From Psococerastis gibbosa (Eukaryota; Arthropoda; Insecta; Psocodea; Psocidae), in the NCBI GenBank assembly GCA_963971405.1, contig OZ020491.1, forward strand, positions 32,911,019 through 32,975,018: 64,000 nt of DNA, in the 5' to 3' direction. Below the pieces are notes generated by a model. That model saw only the letters and a program-made list of their open reading frames with translations. It ran no database searches and was not told where the DNA came from. Every line of letters starts with the position of its first letter. Position 1 is the stretch's first letter. Both the position numbers and the translations under genes were made by a program. This document shows positions 41,460 through 52,591 of the stretch, one piece after another.

Positions 41460-41955
41460 TCATAACTGGTCCTTCAATAGAAGAAACTGGGATAAAGTGA
41501 ACTAAAAAGCTAGATGCGAATTTGCCACACATGGGCTATTGCTAAACGAAACAAAAACGCAACTAACAGTGTTCTCTAACTCCCAACCTGCGCCTAACAT
41601 ATACCCACGCATAGCAGGACAACCAGTAACTGCAACCGACATCGTCATATTCTTAGGAATGCAAGTTGACAAGGACTTAAACTGGAACAAACACGTGGCT
41701 GAGCTACTAAAAAAACTAAATAGTGGCCTCTTTGTAGTCAGGCGCCTTAGCTCTGTGTGTCCTCCGGAGGTAACTCTCCAGGCCTACCACTCACTTGTAA
41801 TGAGCCATATAAACTACGGCATATTGGCCTGGGGAGGGACCTCCGTAGGGAACATGGACGCTGTACTCACGGTCCAAAAGAGGGGAGTGCGCTACATGCT
41901 AAAACTGGGACTTCGTGACAGTTGTCGCTCTCACTTCAAATCATCATGACAGCCC
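41460..41955 (+). pseudogene. LINE fragment of the 21.5-23.6 kb family
   Basis: The frame covers LNETKTQLTVFSNSQP, then FLGMQVDKDLNWNKHVAELL, CPPEVTLQAYHSLVMSHIN and AWGGTSVGNMDAVL. It is nearly the same as the post-RT part of the 21530-23640 element but without the 56-bp insertion, which shows the empty site. It is truncated at both ends. Confidence 0.8.
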
Positions 41956-42079
41956 CAAGCCTTTTTTCATGTTAACCATAGGTAATAGCAGTATACCTAG
42001 TAATATACCTCACTAAAATTATATGGAATATAAAACGGAAAGGAAAAAAAAGAAAATAATAAATGAAGGAGGGTATAGG

Positions 42080-42150
42080 GCCATGCTTCAGAGGGCATGT
42101 AATTTAAAGCAGGTCCCAGGCCTTCCTACTTGAGTGTTTATAGCCGATCG
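42080..42150 (+). repeat. SINE body fragment
   Basis: GGCCATGCTTCAGAGGGCAT, GCAGGTCCCAGGCCTTCCTA and TTGAGTGT match the body of the 36281 SINE; the tRNA head is missing. Confidence 0.65.
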
Positions 42151-42346
42151 ACTCTTAATGCATTCAATCGTTTTTAGGTGATGGACTTCTGTTATTCATG
42201 TGACGGCGACGATGTTCATACAGGCGGACGACCGTAAAACATAGAAGTAACTACAGCCATCAGAAACATTCACCAGCAGTGGACGTTCATCGCAGCTGCA
42301 ATAGGATATACTATGCATTATCTATACATCAATTAGTCACTGCAGA

Positions 42347-43261
42347 ATGAATAAAATTGTCTTAGTGTTTCTGCTATTAGGGGCCGTAGCCTACTGTATC
42401 AAACAAAACACCAGACACAAGCTAGTTCACATTAACACATTTTATCCTGCATATTGTTTTTCTTTGGCAACATTCAACGATAATTTATACATGTTCACGT
42501 ACAAAGATCTATTCAAATACACACCTACCACAAACAAGACGGTCGGCATTGCATACGACAAATTCCGAGGTTCGATAGATCTGTGGGCGCGGCAATCGGC
42601 TGTATTTAATAATTATTTGTATTTTGTATTGACAAACGGCACGTTAAATCGTTTGAAGGGCAGTGGGGGTGTTGAGACCGTCACGACGTTTTGCGCGGGA
42701 GAGTCAAAAGGGAAACACGCGGGGTTTGTTTTGGTAGTGCGCGGTAAGATTTACTTTGACGGTAGCGACAGCACAATATGTGAGTTTGATCCGGAAACTA
42801 ATGCAATCAGAGTGGTTTTTTATTTAGAAAAAGTAGCCTCAATGTTGTATCTGAATTCTAAAATGTATATCACTTCGCGGAGAACGGTATTTGAAGTTTT
42901 TCCTGATACAGGTAGTACAGAACTGGTCATTGATGGATATAGAGTGATAGCAGCATCTGAAAATGAGTTGTTGATTTACAAAGATTTCCTGTATAAATAC
43001 TCGTTAGAGACTGGCAATGTGAGTCATATATGTACGGATATAGAAACTATACAGATTGATAATTATCCTCTTACAGGCTTATTTGTTGATAATTTTTTAT
43101 ATTTTGGTGTACAGTGTGGTGTGTTGGTGGCTGATGTTCGAACAGGCTCCTGTTTCATGGTGAATATTGATCTTAGTGACGGCCCTATCACGTCTATGGC
43201 GAAGTTAGCTAATAATATTTATATTTTAACTCTTGACGGTGAACTTTATGTATTTTCCTAA
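42347..43261 (+). CDS. Secreted seven-repeat beta-propeller-like protein
   Basis: A 304-residue single-exon gene of unrecognised family. Residues 1-17 form a classic signal peptide (MNKIVLVFLLLGAVAYC). The rest consists of seven repeats of 30-45 residues, at about 40-70, 84-113, 127-157, 165-195, 200-230, 243-273 and 281-304. Each has a hydrophobic strand, N-x-LY/IY and a strand ending in Y/F-x-P/S-x-T. Examples are NDNLYMFTYKDLFKYTPTT and NNYLYFVLTNGT. Such a period is typical of Kelch/WD-like propellers, and seven repeats would close a seven-bladed ring, with the N-terminal strand possibly completing the last blade. No catalytic site can be named. It is predicted extracellular. It lies between SINE fragments, with no intron detected. 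Function is unknown. Confidence 0.8.
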   Translation: MNKIVLVFLLLGAVAYCIKQNTRHKLVHINTFYPAYCFSLATFNDNLYMFTYKDLFKYTPTTNKTVGIAYDKFRGSIDLWARQSAVFNNYLYFVLTNGTLNRLKGSGGVETVTTFCAGESKGKHAGFVLVVRGKIYFDGSDSTICEFDPETNAIRVVFYLEKVASMLYLNSKMYITSRRTVFEVFPDTGSTELVIDGYRVIAASENELLIYKDFLYKYSLETGNVSHICTDIETIQIDNYPLTGLFVDNFLYFGVQCGVLVADVRTGSCFMVNIDLSDGPITSMAKLANNIYILTLDGELYVFS

Positions 43262-43459
43262 ACCTCAGTCGAGTTACGACAGGTCTCCGTGATTGCATGG
43301 TGTGTAGAGAACTACCTGCCCACCTGAAACCAGTGTAACGGGTCGCCTCAAGTATCTTTGACAATAGACACATTTTGTAGCCTATTTAATTATTCAACCA
43401 TCAGCACAAAGTACAATGCAAGGAGGTTCTTGTCGTCGCTTATCAACTAATCTATATAT
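43262..43459. other. Region downstream of the propeller gene
   Basis: Probable 3' UTR. No clear polyadenylation signal or coding segment was recognised. Confidence 0.35.
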
Positions 43460-43640
43460 GTGTCAAGACATAGTTGTTGGTTTGAGTCCCACATTACCTA
43501 CATTTTCTGGCCATGCTTCGGAGCGCATGTAAAGCAGGCGGTCCCGGGCCTTCCTAGTTGAGTGTATATAGCTTTATAGCCCTGACTCCGCTAAGTTGGC
43601 TTAGCAATAGAACAAAAAAAAGTCCTTATTTATTTATAAA
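43460..43640 (+). repeat. tRNA-derived SINE, 5'-truncated copy
   Basis: GTTGGTTTGAGTCCCACATT, GGCCATGCTTCGGAGCGCAT and CTCCGCTAAGTTGGCTTAGC, ending AGTCCTTATTTATTTA. The A box is missing. Confidence 0.75.
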
Positions 43641-45284
43641 CATACGGAGAAGGAATAAGTTAAAAAGAGGCTACAAATTAAACGACAAGTTCAGCAATAC
43701 AAATTATTGGAATTTGGTAGGGTGGGGAGTAGGCCCTCTTGTCGCAGAATTAATGTACAGTAGTCATACTTTTATTTAATCAATTCCCCTGACCAGACCG
43801 GTTGAGTGACCACACTCAATAGATGAAGACTAAATACTGATGTTCCAAATTGTCCAATACGAAATTTCGCAATTACCTAACTACTGGGTCTTTGATTTTT
43901 TCCGTACCCCCCTCATAAAAACAAGGTGGTAGCCTACAACAACGTCGGATTCATCTGATGCATCATATATTTCCTCCTCCTTTACATGTGGTGGACATCT
44001 ACTTAGCCTATTTGTGTCATGTATGTAACTTATTTCTATTGCAGCAGTATAAGTTATAGTAGTATTGTTATGAGGAACTTGGAGCGTTTTTCACAGGAAA
44101 TGTTGATCGTGAAGCTGTTTTATTAAAAAATTAATAATACCAGTAATAATCGTGATATTAATAAGAGGCAACCAATGAAGAGTTTGTAGTGTTTAGCGAC
44201 AACAGAACTCTATCTGCTCAGGGGTTCTGCGAGAAATGCGTGTGGCAAGCATTATATTCTATATTCTATGTAATCATAATAAAAAACAATTACATTTATA
44301 AATTGACTTTTTAATGTTACAATAATAAAGTTCTTCAAATAAAATCGACAATAACATGCATAGATTTACATCGAAATGTCACAAAAATATTTAAACACAA
44401 CTGACAGTAACATTTTCAAAAATATTTGACTTCCAAACTAACTAAAATACGATATATAAGCGACCTGTCTTCACCGTTCTCAGGATAACCATACCTAGTC
44501 AAAATACACCAATCAGAATCAATTACGTTACAAATATAAGACGACAAAAGAAGACTGACAGGCAGAAGTTAGACAACCATCAGTTCCAATTGCTTGTCTT
44601 ACAATGATAATGTAGCCTGCTGCTCGTCGGCTATAAAGACAATAATAGCATGACCGCTATACTGTAGTCTATATTGGAATGAAAACAATGCCTTCTAACT
44701 TATATAATAGCAAGTAAATTTATTTGTAGGTAGACCTACTCATTTCAGAGATTAGTGTAAAAACAAATAAATAGGTTAGCTTCACACAAATTTTCCCTAT
44801 TGGGAAAGTCGATACTAAAAAGCATCTGGATAATATTCTCTGGCAAGAACCATTTAAATAATAACTGTGTGTAAACAACTCGGGAAAGTCGGGATTAACT
44901 GTTAGTGACGGCCACAAACAATATATATAAATATCGACGAACATTTCTTCTAAGGGATGTGACCTAATTGGCAACTTTACTGTTGCTAGCCCAATTCTAC
45001 TAAAGACAAATTATTTATGTTTGGTAGACTGACAATGGGAATGAAGTTGGGAACGGAAAGTGGTTCATGAATAATTTGGTTACTTTGATTTTGGAGATTT
45101 AGAGTTGCATCTATACCACAGAATACTATAATATATACATCTATACATCCAAGCGAAAACTCCATACCGGATAGCTTTCATATAGAAATAGCAGGGACGT
45201 TGTCATCTCATCACGAACTTATGGCTGTGCCCAACTAATCAACATTTGGAAATGACGTCCTTACTCTATGAGTTGGTATAAGAT
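43641..45284. other. AT-rich intergenic region
   Basis: No gene or recognised repeat. It is the 3' flank of the minus-strand STAND gene and should contain its 3' UTR. Confidence 0.4.
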
Positions 45285-48200
45285 TTAAGTTGTCCATTGG
45301 TTTTCAAAGGTGGAAGAGGTAATGCTTTCGTGAAGAGACACTTCATAAGTGTTTTCCGTTCGTTCATTATACGGCAAATGCTGGAAATTGCAACGCTCTC
45401 TATGAGCTTTAGCATAGTAAGTTATAATTTCATCAATATCATCTGGTCCGTGACCGTTAACCGGAATAATTGTGGCATTTACATGAACTAAGGCCTCCAT
45501 TACAAACGAATCATTATTTAACGCTGCAATATGCATCGGTGTTAACCCGCCCGCACAAGTCACTTTGTCTTTAACTTGGAGATGTAACCGAGCTCCCACA
45601 TTCCAGTAATTGTTGGTTTCCCAAATTTTGGATTCTAAATGTAACTTGGCCCCTTTATCCAGAAGAAATTCAAAGGCAGCCCAACATCTATTGTCAACCG
45701 CAATGTGGACAGGAGCACACCCATCCTTATCCTGCACATTTATATCTACAGCATGACTTACAAGGAACTTCATAACGTCCACTTCATCCCTCGCAGTGGC
45801 AATATGAAGGGGACTGATTCCTCTGCTATCTGTAACGCCTATAACTGCGCCATGTTCGTTGAGAAATTCAGAAACTTTCAAACTTCTAGCAAAGTGAATA
45901 GGTCTGCGAGCAATCGCTGAGACAGCATTCACATTAGCCTTAGGCTTATGATTTACAAGTGTTTGTAGAATTTCCAAGTTATCCATGTCGGCAGCGAAAT
46001 GTACAGCCTGCATCCCATCAACGTCAGCAGCTTCGATGTCAGCGCCCTTAGCCAGTAGACGCTCCATAGCGTGTACATTGCCATGGATTGCAGAATGAAT
46101 TAATGGAGTAGTACCCATTGGCCCGGCGAGATTAACATCACTTCCATTCTCAAGCAAAACATACATTATATCCCATTTCTCGTAACGCGCAGCTACGGTA
46201 ATCGGCGCCTCGTTATATTCTTTATCTATTAGATTAACATGACAACCATTTTCAATGAGATACTTGGCTACTTCCAAGTTACCAAGCTCGGCAGCTAGAT
46301 GAATAAGTGTCGTCTTGTGAACGCTTTTACCGAAAAACAAGGTTGCACCGTTATTAGCGAGATATTTGAACACTTCAAAGCTTTTACTACGCACCGCATC
46401 GAAAATGGGAGTTTCGCCGTTCTTGCCTGTGGTCGGGGAACTAAGATTGACATCGCCTCCTGCTTTGACGAACAGTTCTACTAGCCTTTTGATGCCACTC
46501 AGCGCTGCTAAGTGCATTGCAGATGTAGAGCGTGTAGGGCACCAATAATTAATTAGCTTCAGTCTATTTTCAATTGTTAATTTAACAAATATTGCTTCAA
46601 GCATGAAGTGACTCAGTGAATCAATCAGATTGTAAAAGTATTCCACTTTACCAACAATAAATTTGTTAATAAGAGTGTCATACTCTTTAGCATACTTCCA
46701 AATTGTATCTAAATCAGGGCTTCGTGAAAACCAGATTGTCGCCAACATACTCAGAGTTTTGTGTAAAATTTCCTCTTCTGTCTTCTTTTCTCTCAAACTC
46801 ATTCTAATCTCGCGCTGAAGCAGCCTATGAGTTGAGAGTATAGCACAGCAGCCCTTTCCGTCAGTAACAGTAATTAGAGAACTTTTAATGAGTAAATTGA
46901 TGGCTTTTCTTAACACTTGCTTCCTCTCTTCCAAATCCGAGTTAATAAATTCTTCGGCCAGAAATATGGTCCCATCAATACAATCAGAATTCAGGTACGA
47001 TATTATTTGTAAAATTTCTACTGCTAACTTACCATTTTCATGCATCTCAATTTTATTTATTGCAGCAGTAATGAGAACGTAAAGATTCTTATCAAAAGCA
47101 CTCACTTTCCCCCGCAATAAATAAGACTTATCAGGGCTTTCCAATAAATGTTTGTACTCTCTGACTGTTTGGCCACCACTATCGTCCCTAATTAAAGCAG
47201 GGACAAGTTGTAAAGCTAAGGGTAGGTATCCTAAAGCAAAAGCCAGTTTCTTTAAATCTTCATCTTGTGTTGAATCATCTGGCTTAATACCGGAAGCGTC
47301 TTTTATTAATTTAATAGCATTGTCCTCCGCTAATACATCAATTTCAATTAGCTGCACGAGACTTTCACTTAACCCAATCAAATGAACGTCTTGTGTGGTA
47401 ATCAGAACATGACAACTGCTATTGGCTGGAGGTAGCAGTAGCTGTATTAGCTCATCATCTTCTACATTATCACAAATTAATAAGACAGGCCGCCCGTGAA
47501 ACCACTCATATACAGCTTTCAACATATCATCAATACTTCTCAATTCCGTATTTGCTTTAATTATCTCAATATCTTTCACGCCGTTATATTTCAACTTATC
47601 TATAACTTCTAATAGTCTCATCAACGAACCTTCCACAGTTTTCTTTGATTCAGCATTTATCCAGATGATGTTTCCAAAATATTGGTCACTATGTTTATGG
47701 GCATAATTCACAGCAAATTCGGTTTTGCCCACTCCGTCTAGCCCATGAACAACCAGCTTGCCTTGCTTCAGAGACTGACCGGCCATTTCCGACATTATAG
47801 GTCTTTCGATATAAACGGTAGCCCTATCTCTCACACCAAACTTCACGCTATTTTTAGCATTTATCACATTAGTTAAAAGATCAGGATAAAAGTGAAGCGC
47901 GTTATTAACGTAACTTATAACATGGAGTAACTTAGCTTGAGATTTACAGCATAATGTCTGATCATCTTTCAATTTTAAGCTGTCAAAAAAATCCATAATT
48001 TCATGGTGAATGTCTTCCTTTATAATATGATAAAAAAACCATCTCCGACCGGAATAATTAACTTTCTTCCCAACTTCTCTATATAACATTAAGAACTGAA
48101 GTTGATTATTAGAAAACACATTTCCATCGATTTTGGTATCATCGACTTCCTCCACCTGGTAACGAATTCCACAGCACCTGCGATTTTCAGGCTCATCCGG

Positions 48201-49310
48201 ACTAAAATTGGTCTCTTCATTGGCCAAGGTAATAAAGTAATCCAACTCATTGCCTACCCCGCTCACATTCAGAAACCCCATCAATCGTTCAAAAAACCTT
48301 TCTCTTATTCTTATACTCACTAATGGCCAGTCTACAACTCTCACCTTTCTAAAATCTTTGACGGAAACACATTTTTTAATATTTTCAATAGAATGCATAG
48401 CAAGAGTATATTTCTCAAGCTCAAATAATGACCCAGTAGGTTTGTAATCAATAAATATTCTGTATTGTACTCCTACATGTCGATGACACGTGTTGACTAG
48501 ATTAGGGGCAGAAAGGTAACTTGTAATATCTAGCGTATCGCAGAGAGGATTAAGATTTTTGCCACTATTGTGGAAATTAGATTCCAATTTTTCTAAAAAC
48601 TCACGTCCCCCAGGGCTATCAAAAGCTACCGTATGGCCATGAAAATCGATTCTTTCGTCCTTTACAAAATACGTTAAGTCGTTTAGCAGATTTAAATACT
48701 CAGTAGTAAAAGTTGTAATTTGAGAGAGCCAGCCCCCCAGCGAATGTCCTGTGAATGAAAGGCGAAAATAAGTATTTGGCATCTCATTTAACATATTTAT
48801 GGCACTTCTGATTATATATGCAAAGGTAACAGCCGAGTACACCTGAGGAACATACCTATTGCGCAGAACACCTCCAACGTCCGTCCAAAGAGACGCTATA
48901 TCATCTTTAACTGTACCTCGATGAGCTATGACAATCAACTGTTGATTAGGGTTCCAGTAGGCCGCCCCAAAGTAATGGTTATTCGGGTTGCAATTTTGTG
49001 CAGTGGTCAGTAACTCCCAGTTGGTTGGGAGCTCAGCATTAGACAACGGTTTATCTTTATCCCCTTCACCATAAACTCGAGATGCAAACTTCACTAAAGT
49101 GCTCACATCGGGGAAAGGTGGTCTGGCAAGGAAGTTGAGTTTTTCTTTGGTTGTCAACACTGTGATATTATTACTAATGCGGGTTTGGATAATTTCAAGA
49201 AACTTTGGTTGACTTAGCGTTAGATTTCGGTCACAGGGTAGCTTTTTAACTAGAGGAGGTTTGTATGGTGTCCTATTGGTATCTGCCAAGTTCAGCAATA
49301 ATTCATCCAT
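45285..49310 (-). CDS. Lipase_3 / NB-ARC / ankyrin STAND protein, 1341 residues
   Basis: A 4-kb uninterrupted frame. The N-terminal part (about 60-330) is lipase class 3-like: HRGT at 130-133 and the nucleophile elbow GHSLGG with Ser190. SAPNLVNTCHRHVG at 267-280 holds a possible catalytic His. The central part (about 500-840) is a NB-ARC STAND NTPase. It has Walker A GLDGVGKT (523-530), a Walker B-like LLICDN with Asp614, the sensor-like LITTQD near 636-641, the GLPL-like GYLPLAL (694-700) and an MHD-like THRLLQ (827-832). The C-terminus carries about ten ankyrin repeats (930-1290). STAND proteins usually use the repeats to sense a ligand, the NTPase to oligomerise and the N-terminal domain as effector, so a lipid hydrolase switched on by a signal is plausible. 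It is probably cytosolic since no signal peptide is seen. The absence of introns contrasts with the zinc-finger genes nearby. Similar architectures are known in fungi, bacteria and some invertebrates. Origin (retrocopy, transfer or ancestral) is unresolved. Confidence 0.88.
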   Translation of the reverse strand: MDELLLNLADTNRTPYKPPLVKKLPCDRNLTLSQPKFLEIIQTRISNNITVLTTKEKLNFLARPPFPDVSTLVKFASRVYGEGDKDKPLSNAELPTNWELLTTAQNCNPNNHYFGAAYWNPNQQLIVIAHRGTVKDDIASLWTDVGGVLRNRYVPQVYSAVTFAYIIRSAINMLNEMPNTYFRLSFTGHSLGGWLSQITTFTTEYLNLLNDLTYFVKDERIDFHGHTVAFDSPGGREFLEKLESNFHNSGKNLNPLCDTLDITSYLSAPNLVNTCHRHVGVQYRIFIDYKPTGSLFELEKYTLAMHSIENIKKCVSVKDFRKVRVVDWPLVSIRIRERFFERLMGFLNVSGVGNELDYFITLANEETNFSPDEPENRRCCGIRYQVEEVDDTKIDGNVFSNNQLQFLMLYREVGKKVNYSGRRWFFYHIIKEDIHHEIMDFFDSLKLKDDQTLCCKSQAKLLHVISYVNNALHFYPDLLTNVINAKNSVKFGVRDRATVYIERPIMSEMAGQSLKQGKLVVHGLDGVGKTEFAVNYAHKHSDQYFGNIIWINAESKKTVEGSLMRLLEVIDKLKYNGVKDIEIIKANTELRSIDDMLKAVYEWFHGRPVLLICDNVEDDELIQLLLPPANSSCHVLITTQDVHLIGLSESLVQLIEIDVLAEDNAIKLIKDASGIKPDDSTQDEDLKKLAFALGYLPLALQLVPALIRDDSGGQTVREYKHLLESPDKSYLLRGKVSAFDKNLYVLITAAINKIEMHENGKLAVEILQIISYLNSDCIDGTIFLAEEFINSDLEERKQVLRKAINLLIKSSLITVTDGKGCCAILSTHRLLQREIRMSLREKKTEEEILHKTLSMLATIWFSRSPDLDTIWKYAKEYDTLINKFIVGKVEYFYNLIDSLSHFMLEAIFVKLTIENRLKLINYWCPTRSTSAMHLAALSGIKRLVELFVKAGGDVNLSSPTTGKNGETPIFDAVRSKSFEVFKYLANNGATLFFGKSVHKTTLIHLAAELGNLEVAKYLIENGCHVNLIDKEYNEAPITVAARYEKWDIMYVLLENGSDVNLAGPMGTTPLIHSAIHGNVHAMERLLAKGADIEAADVDGMQAVHFAADMDNLEILQTLVNHKPKANVNAVSAIARRPIHFARSLKVSEFLNEHGAVIGVTDSRGISPLHIATARDEVDVMKFLVSHAVDINVQDKDGCAPVHIAVDNRCWAAFEFLLDKGAKLHLESKIWETNNYWNVGARLHLQVKDKVTCAGGLTPMHIAALNNDSFVMEALVHVNATIIPVNGHGPDDIDEIITYYAKAHRERCNFQHLPYNERTENTYEVSLHESITSSTFENQWTT

Positions 49311-52231
49311 CTTTAGCAGTAAAAAGCTGATAATTATGTAGAAGCAAAGAATCCAAAATTAAAGGTCAATTGCTGTTAGTCCAAAATATAGCTATTAAAA
49401 CTTTAAAAACTGTTATGAATGTAAGATTAATCCAGAGTGATAGTAAAAAATTGCACCACTTAAATTAATAACTTTATGAATAAAATTAAGTAAATTTCGG
49501 ATGTGATGTCACCTCTTAAAACGAGCCCAATTCTCTTTCCTTGCAGCCGGTGCTAATTTACACCAAGACTTGTAGATTGCGGCAGTTTTCTTACTGGCAA
49601 CCGAATTATAGTTCTATAGTCCTCTATGTTCAACAAGAAGCTTATTGTGATTGCCTCTTTTTAAAATTAAGTAGATGAGTTGAGTAGAGTAGTTATGTAG
49701 ATGTCTTTTCGATTATTAACGGTCAACTGGCGGCTTGAAAACGACCTAAAAATTGAAATACATAAACACTGAAGTTAATTTTTAAGGCGAATCTTTCCAA
49801 AGTTTTAGAAAACAACATGGAGTGAGAGCTAATTAATTAAGGTCTCATTCCACAGTGGCTATATTGGCAAAATCGCTCTTTGAATACCAGCTGAAATATA
49901 ATATTATTTATATACACATAGTAATACAGATACAGTAATACCAGACCATCCGTCCACCTACTTTTTCTCGAAAACAAATGACGTCAGAGGTCTGAATTTT
50001 TTTATCATTACAAAGTGGGGGTTGGTGCATTTTTGGAAATTAGTTTTGAATTTTTTGGGGACCTGGAAGGGGGGTTTTTGGGGGGTCCATATGCTGTTTC
50101 TCGGAATAATCAAATGTAAAGGTATGTCAAATTGCACATCATTTGAAAGTTTATTAAGTGTTAATTCATAATTTGCAAAAAAAGTGATTGTATCCTACAG
50201 GTTCAGGTACAGGGAGTCTTTAAAAGTCAAACTTTGGGTATCTGTGAAGCTGAAGTCATGAGCTTTCATTTGAGGTGTCACATGCCATGCTTTGGGTGAC
50301 CTATCCCCCCCCCCCCTCCCCGTTCAGGCGCAGGTTCAGGTACTAAAATTTGTGTCATTGTTACGCAATCAGGACCTATTACACAGGTCAGTTGTTTTTT
50401 TTTTCATATAAAAAATTACTTTAAAAAAAAAATTATTATGTTTGTTAACTACGTGAATGTGAATGTTTTAACCATTCTTTTACTTTTTTCCGTAATATAT
50501 TATCATTCATTCATAATTTGATTTATTTAATTTTTTTTGTGGTAGTTGGTTGACCTTAAATTATGTGTACATACCTTGGCAACGGTTTGATAAAACTACA
50601 ATTTAATGCTGCAATTCTGTATAATTGTTAAGGATTTCTTTCTTCACTTAGTTCACTTTTCAAACTTTCTTATGGCCAAATGCCAAATTAATGTGAATAT
50701 GATTGTATGCACCTGAAAATTCAATTTTCTCTTAACATGTAGCGAAAACCATAAGTCAAGTTCTGGCAGCTTTGTACGGTATTATACAAATCGATAAGCC
50801 TAATCAACCGGCGGATTGCATTAGATTCATTCTGAACTTATATAAAATGATTATTTACAACAACTGACCTTGGTCCAAACAAGGCTGCTAGTGTAGGTTT
50901 TACAATAAATTAATGAAATAAAAAAAATTATTAGTCAGGTTATTTCAAGATTTAAAAATTAACGACATAGCAAAAGTCAACCAGTTGAGCGCCATATTTA
51001 AAATTTAAATTTTGTTTGTTTGGGTTGGAAGTACTTCGATTGGCCGCATAAAGCGCTGCATTTACTGTTCCCGCCAAATGACTTTCTTTTGAATAGGAAA
51101 ATTCTTGCATCTAAAAAAAAATTAATCACTGTTCAAAACCAATTGAAACATGGAGATTTCATGTAATTTCTCCTTAGATTTCTAAGCCTACATGAATAAG
51201 GCTCACTTTGAAGCAGTACCAAATTGAAAGTAGGTGGTCTGTAATTAGATGGCGATTGAAAAAAAGTACATTGAGTGACTACCGAGGACGTCGCTGCTAT
51301 GTTTTCAAAGAAGCACCTCCATCCATGGTATCACTTCCATCAATGAATGGAAATCTGTTCTTAAGGCCCTAGATACAAACATATATATTGATACAAACCC
51401 TGAAATCAGATAACATATTGGCCAGACGCAGAAGCACTATTGAAATTATGAAAGTAGGGCTTACATGTACGAGCTTTCGGATCGACTTACTTACGTCAGT
51501 GGCTGCCATTCGACGCCGAGCTTCCCAGCAGCGATTAGTAGAGTCGTGGGTAGGGTGGGTTAACGCACTGCTTTCGAATCGACCACTTCCGCCCGGATTC
51601 CTGCCATCTATGCCAATACATCATGCTGCTCTTAACATATTCAGGACCTAACAGAAGAAAAACTTTTAGATTTATAGCCGCCTACTTAGAATATTCAACG
51701 TCATTATCTCATTCAATTTGAACATCTATAATGCAATTACCTTTTGAGACCAAAGCGTAGACTGCAGAAAGCAATAACATGGCTAATTTTAGAGTTTTTA
51801 ATTTTTCAATACGCTTTGAATACACTAATCATAATCTATTTATTATATTTTTTAACGAATGTTCTAAATATTTAAACTAATATTGTAAGTAAAAAAAAAA
51901 TGTTAAAATTGTCTATGCATTACCGTTATATCGAAATTTCCCCAGCGACACAAGTCTCTTAGTACTAGAGTACTTAGTGCTGGGGTAGACAATGTAAACT
52001 GTGTTTGAAAATGTTGCAATATATTATTTACTTACTTACTTACTTACATAGAATGGTACAGTTCCATCGCAACTGCCTCAGGAACATCGCCATAACCAGT
52101 TGGCGCATCAACAATTCAATTCTCTTCCTCTTTGTCGGTGGATCCACAGTGAGTTAAATGCCATGTTCTTCAGAAAACTTTTCAACTAATTTCCACATTT
52201 CAAAATTAGCTCGGTCCTTCTTTATTGATTC
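49311..52231. other. AT-rich intergenic region
   Basis: This is the 5' flank of the STAND gene (first few hundred bases) and then non-coding DNA. Around 51483-51545 an inverse fragment of the common LINE 3' end is recognisable (CTTACTTACGTCAGTGGCTG, CATTCGACGCCGAGC), and (TTAC)n at 52027-52048 may be another tail. An 87-codon frame at 51388 has no recognisable domain. Confidence 0.45.
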
Positions 52232-52591
52232 CTAAACTCGTTTATTAAAATCGGACACCACCAAGAGTAATTCTTTTTCTCGATAAAAGTACTTGTTTAT
52301 TTTTTCATGTTGTCTTTCATGAAAAATAAGCATACCAAGAATTTCCCTTACTTTATTGTGGATAGTATGCTTTAGCTTCCTATAATGTGTATGCCAACAG
52401 AAAGCCTGGAGGTGGGGGTTTCTAAGGGTGCCCCTGGGGGGGGGGGGACTACCCAGACCAAGAAGAAAATATTTCCTTCTATGCCAGTCTCGAGCCGCTT
52501 CATAATCTAGTTCCAACAGAAACATTCGCGACCACATGCTTGTAAGTACGTAGTTTTCAATAACACCAAAATTTTCACAACAAAATATCAC

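Noticed and set aside
45285..49310. Bacterial contamination or symbiont fragment carrying the STAND gene
   Set aside because: The flanks are continuous AT-rich DNA with insect-type SINEs and spliced zinc-finger genes, and there are no neighbouring bacterial genes. Horizontal origin of the gene itself remains possible.
51388..51651. 87-codon plus frame
   Set aside because: No domain, and it overlaps an inverse LINE 3' end fragment.
52232..52591. A 119-codon minus-strand frame directly after the ZNF-E stop
   Set aside because: It includes a poly(G) tract read as prolines, has no recognisable domain and lies in the expected 3' UTR.
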